64,000 bases of DNA from Macrococcus carouselicus (GCF_004359515.1 NZ_SCWD01000001.1:992001-1056000), one strand, 5' to 3'; shown: positions 47,501-57,006, numbered from the stretch's first letter. Notes: a model not told the origin generated them from the sequence alone. Numbers and translations: made by a program.

Positions 47501-49915
47501 CTAATTCGCCACGATGTTGACGAGTTTATTAGGTACTGCGATGACTTTACGGACCGTCTTACCTTCCAGCGCTGTCTTGATTTCCTCTTCAGCGAGTGCA
47601 AAGGCTTCAAGTTCTTCTTTCGGCATGTCTTTAGCGATCAACGCTTTCTTCTTCAGTTTACCATTGACCTGAATAACGACCTCAATCTCGTCGTCAACGA
47701 GTTTGGATGCGTCGAATGTCGGCCAGGCTTCGTAAGTGAGGGTATCCGTATGACCGAGTTTCTGCCACAGTTCCTCAGCGATATGCGGTGCGATCGGTGA
47801 CAGCATCTTCACGAAACCTTCCACGTAGGATTTGCTGATTTTATCCTGTTTATAGCCCTCGTTGATGAAGACCATCATCTGCGAGATCGCTGTATTGAAG
47901 CCTAACGCTTCGTAGTCCTCTGTCACTTTCTTCACAGTCTGATTGTAGACTTTATCAAGGGCAGGCGTTGCGTCAGTCGTCACTTTTTCAGTGAGCGTGC
48001 CCTGCTCCGTGATGAAGAGGCGGTAGATGCGGTCGAGGAAGCGACGTGCACCGTCAAGACCATTCGTGCTCCAGGCGATCGATGCCTCAAGCGGTCCCAT
48101 GAACATCTCGTAAAGACGGAGAGTATCAGCCCCGTGGGATTCAACGATATCGTCAGGATTGACGACGTTCCCTTTAGACTTACTCATCTTCTCGTTACCT
48201 TCACCGAGAATCATCCCCTGGTTCAGGAGTTTCTGGAATGGTTCCTTCGTCGGCACTACACCGATATCATACAGCACCTTGTGCCAGAACCGCGCATACA
48301 GCAGGTGAAGAACAGCATGCTCGGCACCGCCGATATAGAGGTCGACCGGTAACCATTCTTTTAATTTCTCAGGGTCAGCAAGTGCTTCGTCGTTATGTGG
48401 ATCGATATAGCGCAGGTAATACCAGCAGCTGCCTGCCCATTGCGGCATCGTATTTGTCTCGCGGCGTCCTTTCAAACCAGTGACAGGATCCGTGACATTG
48501 ACGAAATCCTCGATATTCGCGAGCGGTGATTCACCTGTCCCGGATGGTTTAATGTGTTCAGTCTTCGGCAGCATGAGCGGCAGTTCTTCTTCAGGAACCG
48601 TCGTCATCGTCCCGTCCTCCCATGTGATGACTGGGATCGGCTCACCCCAGTAGCGCTGACGGGAGAACAGCCAGTCGCGGAGCTTGTAGCTGACCTTCTT
48701 CCGACCGATGTTCTTCGCCTCCAGCATCTCGATGGCTTTTTTGATGCCGTCCTCTTTGTTCAGGCCGTCAAGCTCACCGGAGTTGATGTGAACGCCGTCA
48801 CCGGTGAAGGCTTCCTGTGTGACATCGCCGCCTTCCAGCACCGGAACAACCGGTAAGTCGAACTGCTTCGCGAACTCATGGTCCCGCTCATCATGTGCAG
48901 GCACTGCCATAATCGCACCTGTACCGTAAGATGCGAGCACGTAGTCAGAGAGCCAGATCTGTATCGGCTCATTCGTGAACGGATTGATCGCATAGGCACC
49001 CGTGAAGACCCCTGACTTATCCTTCGCAAGATCGGTACGTTCAAGGTCAGACTTACGCGCAGCCTGCGCCTGATAATCTTTGACAGCCTGACGCTGCTCG
49101 TCTGTCGTGATCATATCAACGAGCGTATGCTCAGGTGACAGTACGGCATAAGTCGCACCGTAAATCGTATCCGGCCGCGTCGTGAAGACATCAAACGTAT
49201 GGTCAGTATCCTGAATGGTGAAGGTCACCTCAGCCCCTTCAGAGCGTCCGATCCAGTTCCGCTGCATATCTTTCAGGGATTCCGGCCAGTCGAGTTCATC
49301 GAGATCAGTTAACAGCCGGTCTGCATATTCAGTGATTTTGAGGACCCACTGACGCATCGGTTTACGGATAACGGGATGGCCGCCACGCTCTGACTTGCCG
49401 TCGATGACCTCTTCATTCGACAGGACGGTTCCAAGTGCAGGGCACCAGTTGACAGCCACTTCATCCACATAGGCCAGTCCCTTGTTGTAGAGCTGAATGA
49501 AGATCCACTGCGTCCATTTATAGTAGGCTGGATCTGTCGTATTGACTTCGCGGTCCCAGTCATAGCTGAAGCCGAGTTCCTGAATCTGCCGTTTGAACGT
49601 CTGAATGTTTTTCAGCGTGAATTCCGCGGGATCGTTCCCCGTGTCAATCGCATACTGCTCAGCCGGCAGACCGAAGGCATCCCAGCCCATCGGATGAAGG
49701 ACATTATACCCCTGCATGCGGCGGAAACGTGACATGATATCAGTCGCCGTGTAACCTTCCGGGTGACCGACGTGAAGACCGGCACCTGATGGATAAGGGA
49801 ACATATCCAGTGCGTAGAATTTCGGTTTCTCTGAATGTTCCTCAGTTTTGAATGTTTTGTTGTCAGCCCAGTACTGCTGCCATTTCTTCTCAATTTCCTG
49901 ATGATTGAAGTTCAT
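47501..49915 (-). CDS. leuS: Leucyl-tRNA synthetase
   Basis: LeuRS charges tRNA-Leu. The 804-residue class Ia enzyme has the HIGH motif in [15 protein letters not shown], the CP1 editing domain (about 220-420; [12 protein letters not shown]), KMSKS in [15 protein letters not shown], and the C-terminal anticodon and small domains. Expression is controlled by a T-box leader with a Leu specifier. Confidence 0.97.
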   Translation of the reverse strand: MNFNHQEIEKKWQQYWADNKTFKTEEHSEKPKFYALDMFPYPSGAGLHVGHPEGYTATDIMSRFRRMQGYNVLHPMGWDAFGLPAEQYAIDTGNDPAEFTLKNIQTFKRQIQELGFSYDWDREVNTTDPAYYKWTQWIFIQLYNKGLAYVDEVAVNWCPALGTVLSNEEVIDGKSERGGHPVIRKPMRQWVLKITEYADRLLTDLDELDWPESLKDMQRNWIGRSEGAEVTFTIQDTDHTFDVFTTRPDTIYGATYAVLSPEHTLVDMITTDEQRQAVKDYQAQAARKSDLERTDLAKDKSGVFTGAYAINPFTNEPIQIWLSDYVLASYGTGAIMAVPAHDERDHEFAKQFDLPVVPVLEGGDVTQEAFTGDGVHINSGELDGLNKEDGIKKAIEMLEAKNIGRKKVSYKLRDWLFSRQRYWGEPIPVITWEDGTMTTVPEEELPLMLPKTEHIKPSGTGESPLANIEDFVNVTDPVTGLKGRRETNTMPQWAGSCWYYLRYIDPHNDEALADPEKLKEWLPVDLYIGGAEHAVLHLLYARFWHKVLYDIGVVPTKEPFQKLLNQGMILGEGNEKMSKSKGNVVNPDDIVESHGADTLRLYEMFMGPLEASIAWSTNGLDGARRFLDRIYRLFITEQGTLTEKVTTDATPALDKVYNQTVKKVTEDYEALGFNTAISQMMVFINEGYKQDKISKSYVEGFVKMLSPIAPHIAEELWQKLGHTDTLTYEAWPTFDASKLVDDEIEVVIQVNGKLKKKALIAKDMPKEELEAFALAEEEIKTALEGKTVRKVIAVPNKLVNIVAN

Positions 49916-49927
49916 GGTAATTCCTCC

Positions 49928-50124
49928 TTAAAAAATAAAGACAGCCATCCCTATAAGAGGGACGACTGTCTACTATAGACAACCGCGGTACCACCCGCAA
50001 TTCACCGTTAAGTGCAGCTTAATGTTTGAAATTATGAACGCCGGCAAGTTCACCTCTACTCATTATCAGTTCGCACCACCACTGACTCTCTACAGAAATG
50101 ATTGAAGGTTACTACTCCAGTTAA
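49928..50124 (-). promoter_or_regulatory. T-box riboswitch of leuS (specifier CUU, Leu)
   Basis: On the minus strand the leader has the T-box core gggtggtaccgcgg (about 49983-49996) and a terminator hairpin (49940-49970, stem gacag..ctgtc) followed by a U run. In the specifier loop gaa is followed by CUU (50046-50048), a leucine codon, then gcc. Uncharged tRNA-Leu should relieve termination. Confidence 0.92.
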
Positions 50125-50129
50125 TATCT

Positions 50130-50158
50130 ACTATAAAATGATTCAGAAAATTGTGCAA
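50130..50158 (-). promoter_or_regulatory. Promoter of the leuS T-box leader
   Basis: On the minus strand TTGCAC (50153-50158), a 17-base spacer and TATAGT (50130-50135). The spacer contains a partial CodY box (50138-50152, 12 of 15 matches). Confidence 0.78.
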
Positions 50159-50234
50159 GGAGTTTTTACAGGTTAAATTATTTATCAGTTATGACAGGAA
50201 GAAGAGGGGACATAAGGCGCTTCAGATTGACCGC

Positions 50235-50411
50235 TTAATGAAGCAATTCCGGTTCTGGATGTGCAGAAGGATAGCTCATGTCATCTTTTTTCAATATTTT
50301 TAAACGAACAGAAATGAGATAAGGTGTTTTATGTGAATGCGAACCATTTTTTCTCCAGGAAAAAGACAATACAGTTTCTGTTACCTGACTGTGTACTTTC
50401 TTAAGACTCAT
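50235..50411 (-). CDS. Possible small protein (58 aa), unknown
   Basis: This short open frame lies between the terminator of the MFS gene and the leuS promoter. It starts with ATG 50411 after a ggggaag sequence at an acceptable distance. The predicted product is basic at the start and ends in SYPSAHPEPELLH. There is no signal peptide, no membrane segment and no recognisable domain. No promoter or terminator is clear, so it may be non-coding. Confidence 0.35.
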   Translation of the reverse strand: MSLKKVHSQVTETVLSFSWRKNGSHSHKTPYLISVRLKILKKDDMSYPSAHPEPELLH

Positions 50412-50426
50412 ACTCTTCCCCAACAA

Positions 50427-50459
50427 AAAAGCCCGCCTCTCTCCTCCGGCGGACTTCCC
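50427..50459 (-). terminator. Terminator of the MFS transporter gene
   Basis: A stem of gtccgcc / ggcgggc with a loop of about 12 bases, followed on the minus strand by tttttt. Confidence 0.83.
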
Positions 50460-50463
50460 TCAA

Positions 50464-51627
50464 CTATTCTTCTGCTAAATTACGGTCATACACTTTCAGG
50501 AAGACGAAACTCAGCAATAACAAAGCGATCATCGCGTAGAACATGGTCTGCATATCATACAGGTCAACGATAATACCGCCCGCTACGGGTCCGATTGCCC
50601 GTCCTAAAGTCGCCGTCGAGTTGACGATGCCCTGATACGTCCCGACGCGGCCTTCCGGTGCCAGTATGTTGGCAATGGTCGGTACGGCCGGCCAGACGAA
50701 CATCTCACCAATCGTCAGAATCACCATGCCGACAACGAACATCATGAAACTCTCGGCAAAGCTTGTCACTACAAATGACACGATGAATATCCCGATGCCG
50801 ACTGCTATCTGCGTCTTGATCTTATCTTCAATCAGCCGTACAAATGGACGGATGAGCGGCTGGCCGACGACAATCAGCACACCGTTCAGCGCCCACAGCA
50901 GACTGTACTGCTGGAGACTGATGCCGATGTTCTGCGTGTAACTGGAAATCGTTGTCTGCCACTGCACATAGCCGACCCAGCAGAGACAATACGCCGCACA
51001 GACAAGCAGCAGCGCATGAAAACGGCTTTTATCGACGATTTCCTTGACCTCTTCGACTTTACGGCCCCTGTGAATATTACCCGCTTCACGGTAACCGAAT
51101 AGCGCGATGAAAAAGAAGACGATGAACAGCACTAAATTCGCTATAAAGATGATATTGAAACTGATATCCGCCATAAATCCCCCTAATGCGGCACCGATCG
51201 CCACGCCTAAGTTCTGTGCCAGATAAATGGCATTGAACGTCCGACGTCCGCCTTCCGGCCATGCGACACCTGCCATCGCATAGATGGAAGGAAAGACAAT
51301 CCCCGACCCGAAACCGATCAGTATCAGCCAGATCGGATACCAGGGCCATGTGTGAATGATCACCATGCCGACCAGACTCACTAAGGCAATCAGTATGCCA
51401 CTCATCACTGAGATATATCCGCCTAAACGATCAAACATTTTCCCGCCGAGCAGGTTGCCGACAACAGAGGCGCCCGAATTCAGCATAAGCACAAAACCGG
51501 CCATGCTCAGACTCTTCCCTAACTCATTATGTATATAAATCGTATTCAGCGGCCATATAAAGCTGGCACCTGTCACATTGACCGCCATACCGATGACCAG
51601 CAGCCAGACTAAACGCGGCATCTTCAT
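50464..51627 (-). CDS. Major facilitator superfamily transporter
   Basis: The 387-residue protein has 12 membrane segments and the MFS motif GNLLGGKMFDRLGGYISV in the first cytoplasmic loop, typical of the drug:H+ antiporter group (DHA1). It resembles YttB-type exporters that lie near leuS in Bacillus. The substrate cannot be deduced. An aggggtg binding site precedes the ATG. It is a single gene divergent from ytqA. Confidence 0.87.
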   Translation of the reverse strand: MKMPRLVWLLVIGMAVNVTGASFIWPLNTIYIHNELGKSLSMAGFVLMLNSGASVVGNLLGGKMFDRLGGYISVMSGILIALVSLVGMVIIHTWPWYPIWLILIGFGSGIVFPSIYAMAGVAWPEGGRRTFNAIYLAQNLGVAIGAALGGFMADISFNIIFIANLVLFIVFFFIALFGYREAGNIHRGRKVEEVKEIVDKSRFHALLLVCAAYCLCWVGYVQWQTTISSYTQNIGISLQQYSLLWALNGVLIVVGQPLIRPFVRLIEDKIKTQIAVGIGIFIVSFVVTSFAESFMMFVVGMVILTIGEMFVWPAVPTIANILAPEGRVGTYQGIVNSTATLGRAIGPVAGGIIVDLYDMQTMFYAMIALLLLSFVFLKVYDRNLAEE

Positions 51628-51717
51628 TTTTTCACCCCTTCCTCAATAGACTAACTTTTTTTACGACACAAGACAACGTTTTGTGTTAAAATCCTACAAT
51701 AAGAAAGGTGAGTAAAA

Positions 51718-52674
51718 ATGGAACAATTCAAATATGCACTCGATAATAAACGTTATCATACATGGAACTACCATCTGCGCCAGAAATTCGGTCAGAAGAT
51801 TTTCAAGGTCGCGCTTGAAGGCGGCTTTGACTGCCCGAACCGTGACGGCACGGTGGCACACGGCGGCTGTACATTCTGTTCAGTCGCAGGTTCAGGTGAC
51901 TTCGCCGGTGAGCGGGTCGACCCGATTCCGGTGCAGTTCGAGAAGATCAAGAACCGGACGCACGAAAAATGGAAGGACGGCCAGTATATCGCCTACTTCC
52001 AGGCCTATACCAATACACACGCTCCGCTTCACGTTCTGAAGGAAAAATATGAGGCGGCCCTCGCACAGGAAGGCGTTGTCGGCCTGTCCATTGCGACTCG
52101 TCCTGACTGTCTGCCGGATGATGTCGTCGAGTATCTTGCTGAACTGAACGAACGCACCTATCTCTGGGTGGAACTCGGTCTGCAGACCGTCCATCAGGAG
52201 ACGTCAGACCTCATCAACCGTGCGCACGATATGCAGTGCTATTACGACGGCATTGCGAAACTCCGCAAGCACAACATCAATATCTGTTCGCATATCATCA
52301 ACGGTCTTCCGGGAGAGGACTACGCAATGATGATGGAGACGGCACAGGCTGTCGCTGATATGGACGTCCAGGGCATCAAGATTCACCTGCTCCACTTACT
52401 GAAAGGCACACCGATGATCAAGCAGTACGAAAAAGGAAAGCTTGAATTCATGACGAAAGAGGATTACGTCAGTCTTGTTGCAGACCAGCTCGAAATCCTG
52501 CCGCCTGAGATGATCATTCACCGCATCACAGGTGACGGTCCGATCGAACTCATGATCGGACCGATGTGGAGTGTCAACAAATGGGAAGTCCTGAACGCCA
52601 TCGACCAGGAGCTGATCCGTCGCGACAGCTGGCAGGGTAAACACTACAAGAAGGCTGTCACTGATGAAGCTTAA
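51718..52674 (+). CDS. ytqA: Radical SAM protein YtqA (TIGR01212 family)
   Basis: The 318-residue radical SAM protein has a cluster region with cysteines in DCPNRDGTVAHGGCTFCS, and the family blocks GLSIATRPDCLPDDV and CSHIINGLPGEDYAMMMETA. It matches YtqA/YhcC, for which a tRNA-modification role has been proposed in partnership with the neighbouring methylase YtqB. It overlaps ytqB by 11 bases, so the two are coupled. An aaaggtg site precedes the ATG. Confidence 0.92.
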   Translation: MEQFKYALDNKRYHTWNYHLRQKFGQKIFKVALEGGFDCPNRDGTVAHGGCTFCSVAGSGDFAGERVDPIPVQFEKIKNRTHEKWKDGQYIAYFQAYTNTHAPLHVLKEKYEAALAQEGVVGLSIATRPDCLPDDVVEYLAELNERTYLWVELGLQTVHQETSDLINRAHDMQCYYDGIAKLRKHNINICSHIINGLPGEDYAMMMETAQAVADMDVQGIKIHLLHLLKGTPMIKQYEKGKLEFMTKEDYVSLVADQLEILPPEMIIHRITGDGPIELMIGPMWSVNKWEVLNAIDQELIRRDSWQGKHYKKAVTDEA

Positions 52675-53215
52675 AGGTATACTGCCGTTCTCAAAACACT
52701 TGATTGATGAGTTCGTCGCACCAGGTGACCATGTCGTCGATGCCACCTGCGGCAACGGCAACGATACCCTTTATCTCGCTGAAAAGGTGACAGATGCCGG
52801 CCACGTCTTTGCTTTTGATATTCAGGAGACGGCCATACAGCACGCAAAGGTGAAGACGGCTGCTCACTCAAATATCACCTATATCCATGACGGCCATCAG
52901 AACGCGGCACAGTATCTCTCAGAAGCCATCAGCTGCGCTATCTTCAACCTCGGCTACCTGCCGCGTGGTGATAAGTCCATCGTGACATTACCTGAAACAA
53001 CCATTCAGGCCATCAATGAACTTTTCGACCTCCTGAAAGCAGGCGGTGTCATCATTCTCGTCATCTACCCCGGGCACGCTGAAGGTCAGATTGAAAAAGA
53101 AGCAGTACTCAAATTTCTGCAGCATTACGATCAGGACAAAGCACATATCCTGAAATATGAATTCATCAACCAGAGAAACAATCCCCCCTTTATCTGTGCA
53201 ATAGAAAAACGGTAA
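52664..53215 (+). CDS. ytqB: SAM-dependent methyltransferase YtqB
   Basis: The 183-residue protein has a class I methyltransferase fold with the SAM motif VVDATCGNGNDTLYLAEKV near residue 25 and the motif FNLGYLPRGDKSI. B. subtilis YtqB (now TrmM/MnmM) methylates the wobble nucleoside mnm5s2U of tRNA, and its partner YtqA fits that pathway. The gene begins inside ytqA and ends at a strong terminator. Confidence 0.92.
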   Translation: MKLKGILPFSKHLIDEFVAPGDHVVDATCGNGNDTLYLAEKVTDAGHVFAFDIQETAIQHAKVKTAAHSNITYIHDGHQNAAQYLSEAISCAIFNLGYLPRGDKSIVTLPETTIQAINELFDLLKAGGVIILVIYPGHAEGQIEKEAVLKFLQHYDQDKAHILKYEFINQRNNPPFICAIEKR

Positions 53216-53240
53216 GCCGTCAGGCTTACCGTTTTTTAAT
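53205..53240 (+). terminator. Terminator of ytqB
   Basis: A perfect 14-base stem, aaaaacggtaagcc / ggcttaccgttttt, with loop gtca. It overlaps the ytqB stop codon. Confidence 0.92.
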
Positions 53241-53342
53241 AGTATCAATCTCTTCAGTTCATTTAGTGTGACCCTATCACTTATTTCATGTTGATTACGG
53301 GACATGCGGCTACCCCCTCACCATGATGTTTCTTGTACCTTC

Positions 53343-54140
53343 TTATTCCACTATCAACCCTATACGTCGGATTCTTTCATCCATGAAGTCCACTATTCTC
53401 CCTAAAACTTCATCGTTTTCAGGCTCCTGATGGAGTTCATGATAGTAACCCTGCCATTTATGTACTTCACAGGCCATCTCACGCTCAAATAATTTCAGCT
53501 GACTCACATCGATCAGATGATCCTCAGTCCCGTAATGCAGCTGAATCGCAACCGGATCAATCCGGTCTAAGTTCTCCATCGTTTCTTTCATCGTCTCGAT
53601 AATGGAACGGTACCAGTGATAGCTGACCTGTTTCACCATGAGCGGATCGCTTTTCGCTTCATCAACAGCATCCGCGTCTCTTGTAAGCTCTCCGTAGTCA
53701 ATCTTCATATCAAATTTCGCATCTTTAGACGTACCTCCGAAGCTTGAGGCGAAGAAATTCTTGCGCGTTGCTGTCGTATGCTGGAATCCGAAGAGCGGTG
53801 ACAATAAAATAACGCCTTCCAGTTTCAGTGTCACATGTTCAAGCAGATTCGTGATGATCAGTCCGCCCAGCCCTGACCCGATGACGAAGACCGGCAGATA
53901 ATATTCTTCCGCCACATCAATCCAGTCCAGTACTGTTTCATGGTAGTCAGCGAATGAGTTGATATGACCTTTACTGACACGGGATGTCTGCCCCTGCCCC
54001 GGCAGGTCTCCCATCACTACATGATAGCCGTGCCGTCTGAGCTGTGTGATAAGCCAGGCATAGCGACCATGATGCTCCAATATACTGTGTACAATCACAA
54101 CGACGCCTTTTGCTGTTTTATCTGTTTCCCACTTCCACAT
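53343..54140 (-). CDS. ytpA: YtpA-type alpha/beta hydrolase lacking the nucleophile serine
   Basis: The protein has the lysophospholipase-type alpha/beta fold of B. subtilis YtpA. The family elbow GHSMGG is here GSGLGG (residues 88-93), confirmed at the DNA level, so the nucleophile position (residue 90) is glycine. The oxyanion-side HG is HS (VVIVHSILEHHGRY). The C-terminal histidine (YYHELHQEP) and the acid region are present. It may be a non-catalytic relative. I chose ATG 54140 because the family starts with MWKW and agtagg precedes it. The upstream start at 54161 is only about 8 bases from the predicted transcription start. Confidence 0.85.
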   Translation of the reverse strand: MWKWETDKTAKGVVVIVHSILEHHGRYAWLITQLRRHGYHVVMGDLPGQGQTSRVSKGHINSFADYHETVLDWIDVAEEYYLPVFVIGSGLGGLIITNLLEHVTLKLEGVILLSPLFGFQHTTATRKNFFASSFGGTSKDAKFDMKIDYGELTRDADAVDEAKSDPLMVKQVSYHWYRSIIETMKETMENLDRIDPVAIQLHYGTEDHLIDVSQLKLFEREMACEVHKWQGYYHELHQEPENDEVLGRIVDFMDERIRRIGLIVE

Positions 54141-54175
54141 ATGTCTGCCTACTTTCATCATTCATGATATGATTA

Positions 54176-54181
54176 ATTATA
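54176..54181 (-). promoter_or_regulatory. -10 element of ytpA
   Basis: TATAAT on the minus strand. The -35 element lies within the ytoA start region and is weak. It places the transcript start near 54169. Confidence 0.5.
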
Positions 54182-54206
54182 GCAAAAAAAGAAAGGGAGA
54201 TTCATT

Positions 54207-54719
54207 ATGCTTGTGAACTATCAAGGTCAACTGCCAGAGATTCATGATACTGCCTTTATCGCACCAAATGCTGTTGTTACAGGAGATGTCAGAATCGATG
54301 CAGGCGCGTCTGTCTGGTACGGCGCCGTCATCCGGGGTGACGTCAGCCCCGTCATCATCGGTAAGGAGAGCAATATACAGGACCTCTGCTGCCTGCATCA
54401 GTCGCCGGACAAGCCGCTCGTTATCGAGGACCGCGTCACCATCGGCCACCGTGTGACACTCCATTCCGCCACAATCAGAAATCATGCACTTGTCGGCATG
54501 GACTCAACAGTACTGGACGGTGCGGAAATCGGTGAATACGCATTTATAGGTGCAGGCTCACTGGTGACGCCCGGCACTCAAATACCACCCCGCAAGCTTG
54601 CATTCGGCCGCCCTGCCCGAGTTGTCCGCGATCTGACTGACGAAGATTACAAGGATATGGAACGCATCGTTCAGGAATACGCAGATAAAGCGCAAAGCTA
54701 TAAGAAAGAGCACCAGTAA
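54207..54719 (+). CDS. ytoA: Gamma-class carbonic anhydrase family protein
   Basis: The 170-residue protein folds as a left-handed beta helix of hexapeptide repeats, as seen in ASVWYGAVIRGDVSPVIIG and NIQDLCCLHQSPD. Zinc-ligand histidines occur in IGHRVTLHSATI. It matches YtoA/YrdA-type gamma carbonic anhydrase-like proteins, many of which have unclear activity. An aaagggag binding site precedes the ATG. It diverges from ytpA. Confidence 0.93.
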   Translation: MLVNYQGQLPEIHDTAFIAPNAVVTGDVRIDAGASVWYGAVIRGDVSPVIIGKESNIQDLCCLHQSPDKPLVIEDRVTIGHRVTLHSATIRNHALVGMDSTVLDGAEIGEYAFIGAGSLVTPGTQIPPRKLAFGRPARVVRDLTDEDYKDMERIVQEYADKAQSYKKEHQ

Positions 54720-54724
54720 AAAAA

Positions 54725-54755
54725 CGGTATCGCCTAAGCGATACCGAATTTTTTA
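54725..54755. terminator. Bidirectional terminator (ytoA / 111-aa membrane gene)
   Basis: A perfect 9-base stem, cggtatcgc / gcgataccg, with loop ctaa, followed by attttttat. Confidence 0.88.
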
Positions 54756-55069
54756 TGCATAACTGGCAGACCCGCAAGTAAGAAGCTGAATACGAATTCA
54801 TAGAACATGGAGAAGAAGTTCGAGAAGAAGTATGCGATATTCTGAGTGACGATCGTACCGATCCCCTGATCTCCGAATAAGAAATTCACATCGATTGCAT
54901 TATCGATAATATTAAGCAGAAGGATCACAAGTGCCATTGTCCATGCTTTTTTAGTGATCATTGCCACCAGGACGGCAATAATGGTAATAATAATCGGTTC
55001 AAAAATAAAAAGCTGGAAGAATGGGTCAATTTCTTGCCCGAAAATATAGTACGCCATATCTCTAAACAT
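54734..55069 (-). CDS. Small four-helix membrane protein, unknown
   Basis: The 111-residue protein is almost entirely hydrophobic, with about three to four predicted membrane segments (around residues 15-38, 42-60 and 75-100). A resemblance to DUF2651 (YbeF) is possible but I am not sure. An aagaggtg binding site precedes the ATG. Function is unknown. Confidence 0.7.
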   Translation of the reverse strand: MFRDMAYYIFGQEIDPFFQLFIFEPIIITIIAVLVAMITKKAWTMALVILLLNIIDNAIDVNFLFGDQGIGTIVTQNIAYFFSNFFSMFYEFVFSFLLAGLPVMHKKFGIA

Positions 55070-55177
55070 AGATACACCTCTTTAAATTATTCATCAATAT
55101 AGCTTTATTCTATCATCCTGCTTCCTGAATAATTATTAAGATTATTTAAAGAATAGCCTTCGTACCTTTACATTAAC

Positions 55178-55927
55178 TTAATATTTCCCCTTTGGCTGCA
55201 CATGCTGCAGTTTCTTCCAGTAATAATAGCCATAGACACTGTTGATGAGGAAGACGACCCACATAGTAATAGATGATACGCCTTCAGCTGTTAGTTCCCC
55301 ATTAATGATCATCAGCCTGGTCCAGAGAAAGATAGAAACTGCGTTAATCACCATCCAGAAAAACCACTGTTCCTTATATCTCAGCGTCATCAGTGTCTGG
55401 CCTACTAAACTTAGACCAACAGCAATAGCATCAACAAATGGCTGCTTAGCATCAGTATATGAATGAAGGTAGTTACCGGCCAAGAAATAAATCATGACAG
55501 CTGCCAATAACGTAAAAATCCACCCCGTCATGGTCAGACCACGGGAATCAACCTCTTGTACGGCCTCATCATCAGTCAGTTGGTCGCTATGCATATTTTT
55601 AATCCATGTATATGCCCCTATAAACTGAAAGATACCAAAGACAATCTGCAGGCCCACCTCACCATAAAGAAAACTTTTATAGCTGACATATCCATAAGTT
55701 ATAACTTGTATCAGGCCATATACAAATGTGCTCAATCGCCCTTTAGCAGACATCACAACACAGGCAACACCCGCAATGCTTGAGATGGCAGATATCAAAC
55801 TAATCACCGTGAAGTTTCCACCTATCGTCCAGAAATAGACGAGAATGGCCAGCTGTGCAATTAAGATAAAGCCGAACATCGCTTTTTCATAGTTCGTGAA
55901 CCCCTTGAAATCCTTGATCAAGAACAT
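55178..55927 (-). CDS. pnuC: Nicotinamide riboside transporter PnuC
   Basis: The 249-residue membrane protein has seven predicted membrane segments and the PnuC motifs WTIGGNFTVISLISAISSIAGV and IFQFIGAYTWIKN. It imports nicotinamide riboside by facilitated diffusion that is trapped by phosphorylation. Its start overlaps the stop of nadR, so salvage (import, then phosphorylation and adenylylation) is encoded as one unit. Confidence 0.93.
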   Translation of the reverse strand: MFLIKDFKGFTNYEKAMFGFILIAQLAILVYFWTIGGNFTVISLISAISSIAGVACVVMSAKGRLSTFVYGLIQVITYGYVSYKSFLYGEVGLQIVFGIFQFIGAYTWIKNMHSDQLTDDEAVQEVDSRGLTMTGWIFTLLAAVMIYFLAGNYLHSYTDAKQPFVDAIAVGLSLVGQTLMTLRYKEQWFFWMVINAVSIFLWTRLMIINGELTAEGVSSITMWVVFLINSVYGYYYWKKLQHVQPKGKY

Positions 55928-57006
55928 CAGTTATCTTTCCCCTCTGCGAGAAGTTCATCGACCAGTCGATGTGCCTCCTCATATTTTTCCTGGAAGCTTT
56001 CACCCTGCAGCACAACCGTACGCTCCATGAGTCCCTTCTGTTCCAGTTCATCCAGGAACATCTGATGCATCTTATTACGTGAGTCCGTGTCGGCCTGTGC
56101 CATATCTCGGAAGCCGTCATCCACGTAATTCGTTGTCGGTGGCAGCAGCAGAATCAGCGCCCACGTCTGCTGGGAGATATAGAAGTCGAACACCGGTGCT
56201 ATTTTTGCGTAATCCTCGTCAGACAGATAGATTCTGGCATACAGCTTTGTTGTCATCACATCTGTATCAGCGAAGAAGACTTTCCGCGTACCTGGTGAGT
56301 GAATGTGCTGACGGTTCACTTCGTACTGTCCGATACCGATGGCCTGCAGGTCCTTGATATCAAGTTCGTCATCCTTGACCTGACGCTCCGTCTGATATTC
56401 ACGTGAATATTCGAGGGAGTAGGAAGTGGAATAACGGCGCGCAAGGTCGCGCGTCAGTGTCGTCTTCCCGGTACTCGCCGTACCGATGATCAGTACATTC
56501 TGCACGAAGAACCGACGGAATGGACGTGTGACATAATCCCAGTTATAGATAGGATTCTCCCTGATAGAAGTGCCGCTGATTCCTGTGATTCTGCGGTCTA
56601 CGCGCACTATTCTGACGTCCTGCTCCGGCCACTTCACATCGAAATAAGTCTGCAGCGGTTCGATATATTCATCCTCTCCGACATAGAAAGTGACAGTGCT
56701 GAAGTCCACGATCTCCTCAATATGTGACTGCAGCAGCTCAAGCCAGGGCTGCCAGCCGGCCGGATACTTCGGAATAGAAGTCTCGTCCAGCTTCATCACA
56801 GTGACATTATCATCATCACGCAGGAGCTCCCGCATCGCTTTCGTCCGGTTGACCAGACTCATGCCTGCAAGGTCACCCCGGTCACCGTCATACCCAGACA
56901 CAATGACCAGTGCGCGCTTGTTCTCACGTTTCGCTCTCACAATCTGTTCAAAGTGACCGACATGGCACGGGGCAAAGGTTCCAAAATAAACGCCTAAATC
57001 TCTCAT
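55927..57006 (-). CDS. nadR: NadR-type NMN adenylyltransferase / ribosylnicotinamide kinase
   Basis: The 359-residue enzyme has an N-terminal nucleotidyltransferase domain with HVGH (residues 15-18) and ISGTSIR (about 143-149), and a C-terminal kinase domain with Walker A GTASTGKTT (175-183). It turns nicotinamide riboside into NMN and possibly NAD. Unlike enterobacterial NadR it has no N-terminal helix-turn-helix, so it is not itself a repressor. It is the first gene of nadR-pnuC. An aaggag site precedes the ATG and TATAAT (57033-57038 region) precedes that. Confidence 0.92.
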   Translation of the reverse strand: MRDLGVYFGTFAPCHVGHFEQIVRAKRENKRALVIVSGYDGDRGDLAGMSLVNRTKAMRELLRDDDNVTVMKLDETSIPKYPAGWQPWLELLQSHIEEIVDFSTVTFYVGEDEYIEPLQTYFDVKWPEQDVRIVRVDRRITGISGTSIRENPIYNWDYVTRPFRRFFVQNVLIIGTASTGKTTLTRDLARRYSTSYSLEYSREYQTERQVKDDELDIKDLQAIGIGQYEVNRQHIHSPGTRKVFFADTDVMTTKLYARIYLSDEDYAKIAPVFDFYISQQTWALILLLPPTTNYVDDGFRDMAQADTDSRNKMHQMFLDELEQKGLMERTVVLQGESFQEKYEEAHRLVDELLAEGKDN

